This document shows, in pieces, positions 61,927 to 64,000 of a DNA stretch of 64,000 nt. The notes below the pieces were generated by a model. That model was not told where the DNA came from and did no database searches. It saw only the letters and a program-made list of their open reading frames with translations. This stretch comes from Burkholderia sp. L27(2015). Lineage in GTDB: Bacteria; Pseudomonadota; Gammaproteobacteria; Burkholderiales; Burkholderiaceae. The position numbers and the translations under genes were made by a program. Location: assembly GCF_009765705.1 (NCBI RefSeq), contig NZ_LMUX01000009.1, positions 241,269 through 305,268 on the forward strand, given 5' to 3'. How positions within the stretch are numbered: the first letter of the stretch is position 1; each line of letters begins with the position of its first letter.

Positions 61927-62301
61927 TCAGGTCTCGTCACCACCGGCGTCCCGCGACCCGATGTTGTGCTGCTCGCTCAGCGGCAGGTCTCGCCGGCAGT
62001 CGGGAACGAGTGCCGTGGTGATATCTGTCCACTGCTCAATTTTCCAAGCCTTCGCGGCATAGAACCAAACGTATTCAGCGTCTTTGTCCTGACCCGCTGG
62101 TCCGACCAGGCGATACGTGCTGCCGCTGGTCGTCACGCCGGTGCGCGTGACCGGATCAAACGATTGAATTGGTGTGCTCACGCGGCCATCGCCGTCGACC
62201 AGATTGAAACCGAGGAAGTGGCGTGCTCCCGAGCTAGTCTCCCGAATAGACCAGCGCCCGAGTACGACGTCGCTACCGCCTATTGCTGCGTAAAGTGACA
62301 T
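61927..62301 (-). CDS. Hypothetical protein
   Basis: 124 residues from ATG 62301 (GAGAGGTGC upstream). SLYAAIGGSDVVLGRWSIRE, ARHFLGFNLVDGDGRVSTPI, YRLVGPAGQDKDAEYVWFYA read like a small beta-sheet domain. Unrecognised. Start supported by the ribosome site. Confidence 0.55.
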   Translation of the reverse strand: MSLYAAIGGSDVVLGRWSIRETSSGARHFLGFNLVDGDGRVSTPIQSFDPVTRTGVTTSGSTYRLVGPAGQDKDAEYVWFYAAKAWKIEQWTDITTALVPDCRRDLPLSEQHNIGSRDAGGDET

Positions 62302-62460
62302 ATCTGCACCTCTCAAATCAAATGCGTCTACAAATCAATCGTCAAGGCTACTCAGGTGCAACCGACGGTCGACGCATTCTTGGTTAGCGGTAGCGTCATT
62401 TCAATGCGGTGATGAAGATGACGACCGGCTATCAAACGAGACATGGACTAGGCCAGGGCA

Positions 62461-62910
62461 CTATCTGGTTCCAGCCAAAAAATCGAGCCAATCCCACGCG
62501 TAGGCACAATCCATGGGCTCCGCGTCTTCTTCAATTACTGGTTGCGTCGAATATGCGAGTCGTTTTCTGAACAGGCTATGCGCGGGCTCAGGTATTTCCC
62601 GGAGGCGCACGTACGCGAGATTACCGGCGTTGCGGATGGGAACGTCGAGTGGTTGCGGGCGCGGAGGCAGTCCCTCTTTCCCGGTCAGCCCGATGGCAAT
62701 CGCTCGGGCAACCAAATCCCAAATGGTCGTTGCGAAGCGTGGGTACCCGTGGAGGGTTGCTGCACCGAGGTCGCCCAGCACGTCTTCGTGTAGTTCGACC
62801 TTATAGTCCGCGAGTGCGCCGTTCTTCACTCGACCAATCTTTGCTGTTGCCAGCACTCGGCGACCGTTGTCACGCCCACCAGGCCAAAATTCAACGATTA
62901 CCTTGAGCAT
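62461..62910 (-). CDS. Hypothetical protein
   Basis: 149 residues. MLKVIVEFWPGGRDNGRRVL, ATAKIGRVKNGALADYKVEL, HEDVLGDLGAATLHGYPRF look like a beta-rich start, followed by a helix (TIWDLVARAIAIGLTG). The first ~75 residues resemble a phage- or plasmid-borne small protein type I cannot name. No membrane segment. Confidence 0.5.
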   Translation of the reverse strand: MLKVIVEFWPGGRDNGRRVLATAKIGRVKNGALADYKVELHEDVLGDLGAATLHGYPRFATTIWDLVARAIAIGLTGKEGLPPRPQPLDVPIRNAGNLAYVRLREIPEPAHSLFRKRLAYSTQPVIEEDAEPMDCAYAWDWLDFLAGTR

Positions 62911-62995
62911 ATGGTGCGCCTCGTCACTGATGATGATCGAGCAATTAGCGAGCCTTCAATATCAGACTTTGGAGGTTCGGAATCTTCCATCGCGC

Positions 62996-63199
62996 TCAGC
63001 GCTGCTTCGGAGTAGCCCAAATGCCCGGCAGCGCGCACGCGGACACGGCCAGATCTGCGTCCAGCGGATAGTGTCTGAGAAGGCCGGCCGCTACTGTTTG
63101 AACGAGACCTGGGATAGTGATCTCCTCAGCAGTCGCGAGTATGCGCAGGAGATTGCGAGTCTCTACGACTGCCTTCGTACGCTGATCGGGCATTGTCAT
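62996..63199 (-). CDS. BPSL0761-family small protein
   Basis: 67 residues. The start MTMPDQRTKAVVETRNLLRI and LLRHYPLDADL match the short Burkholderia protein family named after BPSL0761, whose members begin TMPDxRTxAVxxTRxFL and contain RHYP. Cytoplasmic; function unknown. Often encoded on islands and prophage-like regions in Burkholderia. Confidence 0.65.
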   Translation of the reverse strand: MTMPDQRTKAVVETRNLLRILATAEEITIPGLVQTVAAGLLRHYPLDADLAVSACALPGIWATPKQR

Positions 63200-63246
63200 T
63201 TCTGTGCTCCCATGTTCTCAACATGTGCTGCACCCCATCCGACACG

Positions 63247-63840
63247 TCAGGCATGACTGGGGCTGCCGTCCTCGCGTACATCGAACAACCACTGCCGAAT
63301 GCGCTGCTGGACGTCTGCATCGCTGATGCCGCGCGCCGAGTCGAGGAGAATGAAGTTTTGCGCCAGCTCGCCGGGCTCGCGGCCGAAATGGTAGGCACCA
63401 TATGCGGAGTCGTCGATTGCGAGCCATTTCTTCAGGCGGTGCCCATAGGCATAGCTGGCGATGACATACGTTCGCTCGGAGCCATTTAGCACATAGCTCA
63501 AGCGCGGCTTGATATCTTGCGTCGTGCCGACGACTCGCCGAGCCAGGCCTGCGGGTAGATACGAAATGACCTTCTCCGTAGGCAGTTTTTGCAGCCATGA
63601 GGTCGTGAGGATGATTTCCACGGACGGGTACGGCTCGAGCAGTGCGATAAGCAGCGGCGCGTATTCGAATAGCGGCCTGCCAGTATCGAGACTCACGTGA
63701 CCATCCGTGTCGATAACAGCGCGGCCATCGTGCAGCGTCCCATCGAAATCGATGAAAAGTGTCGGGGCATCCCGGTGCGGTGCGAGCGTTTGAAGTTCCA
63801 TTGGTCCATCCCAGCTTTTCGGAACGGTGTTGTCCTGCAT
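63247..63840 (-). CDS. HAD-family phosphatase-like protein
   Basis: 197 residues from ATG 63840; an in-frame GTG further upstream is possible. HAD motif I is TLFIDFDGTLHDGRAV with the nucleophile aspartate and DxDGT/V-like DFDGT; IILTTSWLQKLPTEKV holds the motif II threonine/serine, and KWLAIDDSAYG motif IV. Length and lack of a cap domain suggest a small HAD hydrolase; substrate unknown. Last recognisable gene of the window. Confidence 0.75.
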   Translation of the reverse strand: MQDNTVPKSWDGPMELQTLAPHRDAPTLFIDFDGTLHDGRAVIDTDGHVSLDTGRPLFEYAPLLIALLEPYPSVEIILTTSWLQKLPTEKVISYLPAGLARRVVGTTQDIKPRLSYVLNGSERTYVIASYAYGHRLKKWLAIDDSAYGAYHFGREPGELAQNFILLDSARGISDADVQQRIRQWLFDVREDGSPSHA

Positions 63841-64000
63841 CTCGGTGAGCTTCGACAGGAAACTCCTCGCATGGAGCGCCGCCGATACGCGGTTGTTGAG
63901 TGCCGTGGCGGTGCCCACCACACATACCAGACGTTCTCTCGGAACCCGACGAGAGCATCACATGCGATTAAAAATCGGCAATAAAAATTGCTCAATTAGA

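Noticed and set aside
63697-63984. Plus-strand frame opposite the HAD gene.
   Set aside because: It is the complement of the HAD coding region, which has clear motif support.

Overview
This is a 64 kb stretch of a beta-proteobacterial chromosome, most likely from Burkholderiaceae (Burkholderia sensu lato; possibly Paraburkholderia or Mycetohabitans). The reasons are high GC in the core genes, the glmU-glmS, folM-folB-ttcA and cca neighbourhoods, the six-gene 5-oxoproline operon, and small families common in that group (BPSL0761-type, DUF4148, and an acidic Asp/Ser-rich protein). All identifications come from reading motifs and gene order; no database search was run.

Layout, left end: 1-2297 is the end of a Dpp/Opp-type peptide ABC transporter (permease C-terminus, then two ATPases). 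At 2676-7018 lies a small non-ribosomal peptide islet: a one-module adenylation/carrier protein, a type II thioesterase and an Sfp-type phosphopantetheinyl transferase. It is followed by a decayed second copy of the dppF 3' end that runs into a TraB/GumN gene, so the islet sits between duplicated dppF ends. From 8394 to 11685 an AT-richer minus-strand block carries a LysE exporter, two EamA transporters and a PAS-LuxR regulator; next to it is an ArdC-like gene remnant.

Core section, 12467-33426: a minus-strand operon for pyroglutamate (5-oxoproline) use (pxpB, pxpC, pxpA, a DUF969/DUF979 membrane pair, pcp) with a divergent winged-helix regulator and a three-repeat operator. Then 5-formyl-THF cyclo-ligase, Slt lytic transglycosylase, an NDUFA9-like protein, a GST, cca, a toxin/immunity-like islet (24373-26440), a MidA-type methyltransferase, folM, folB, ttcA, glmU and glmS.

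Accessory section, 33427-64000: downstream of glmS, the classical attTn7 position, the DNA becomes variable. A second copy of the glmS 3' end and four tandem 20-bp repeats resembling Tn7 TnsB sites are followed by anti-phage-type genes on the minus strand: DUF2971; a 1399-residue NACHT ATPase with a C-terminal nuclease-like motif, coupled to a 119-residue protein and an AbiGi-like protein; and a two-gene Gabija system (gajA-gajB). Further right are an OLD-family ATPase/TOPRIM protein (56106-57878) and an AbiTii-domain protein (59658-60569), mixed with a hybrid histidine kinase, a lone receiver, a TPP enzyme, an SDR, a DUF72 protein and several small orphan genes. The best candidates for something undescribed are the AbiGi-like/119-aa/NACHT-nuclease operon and the adenylation domain interrupted by a GNAT-like domain.
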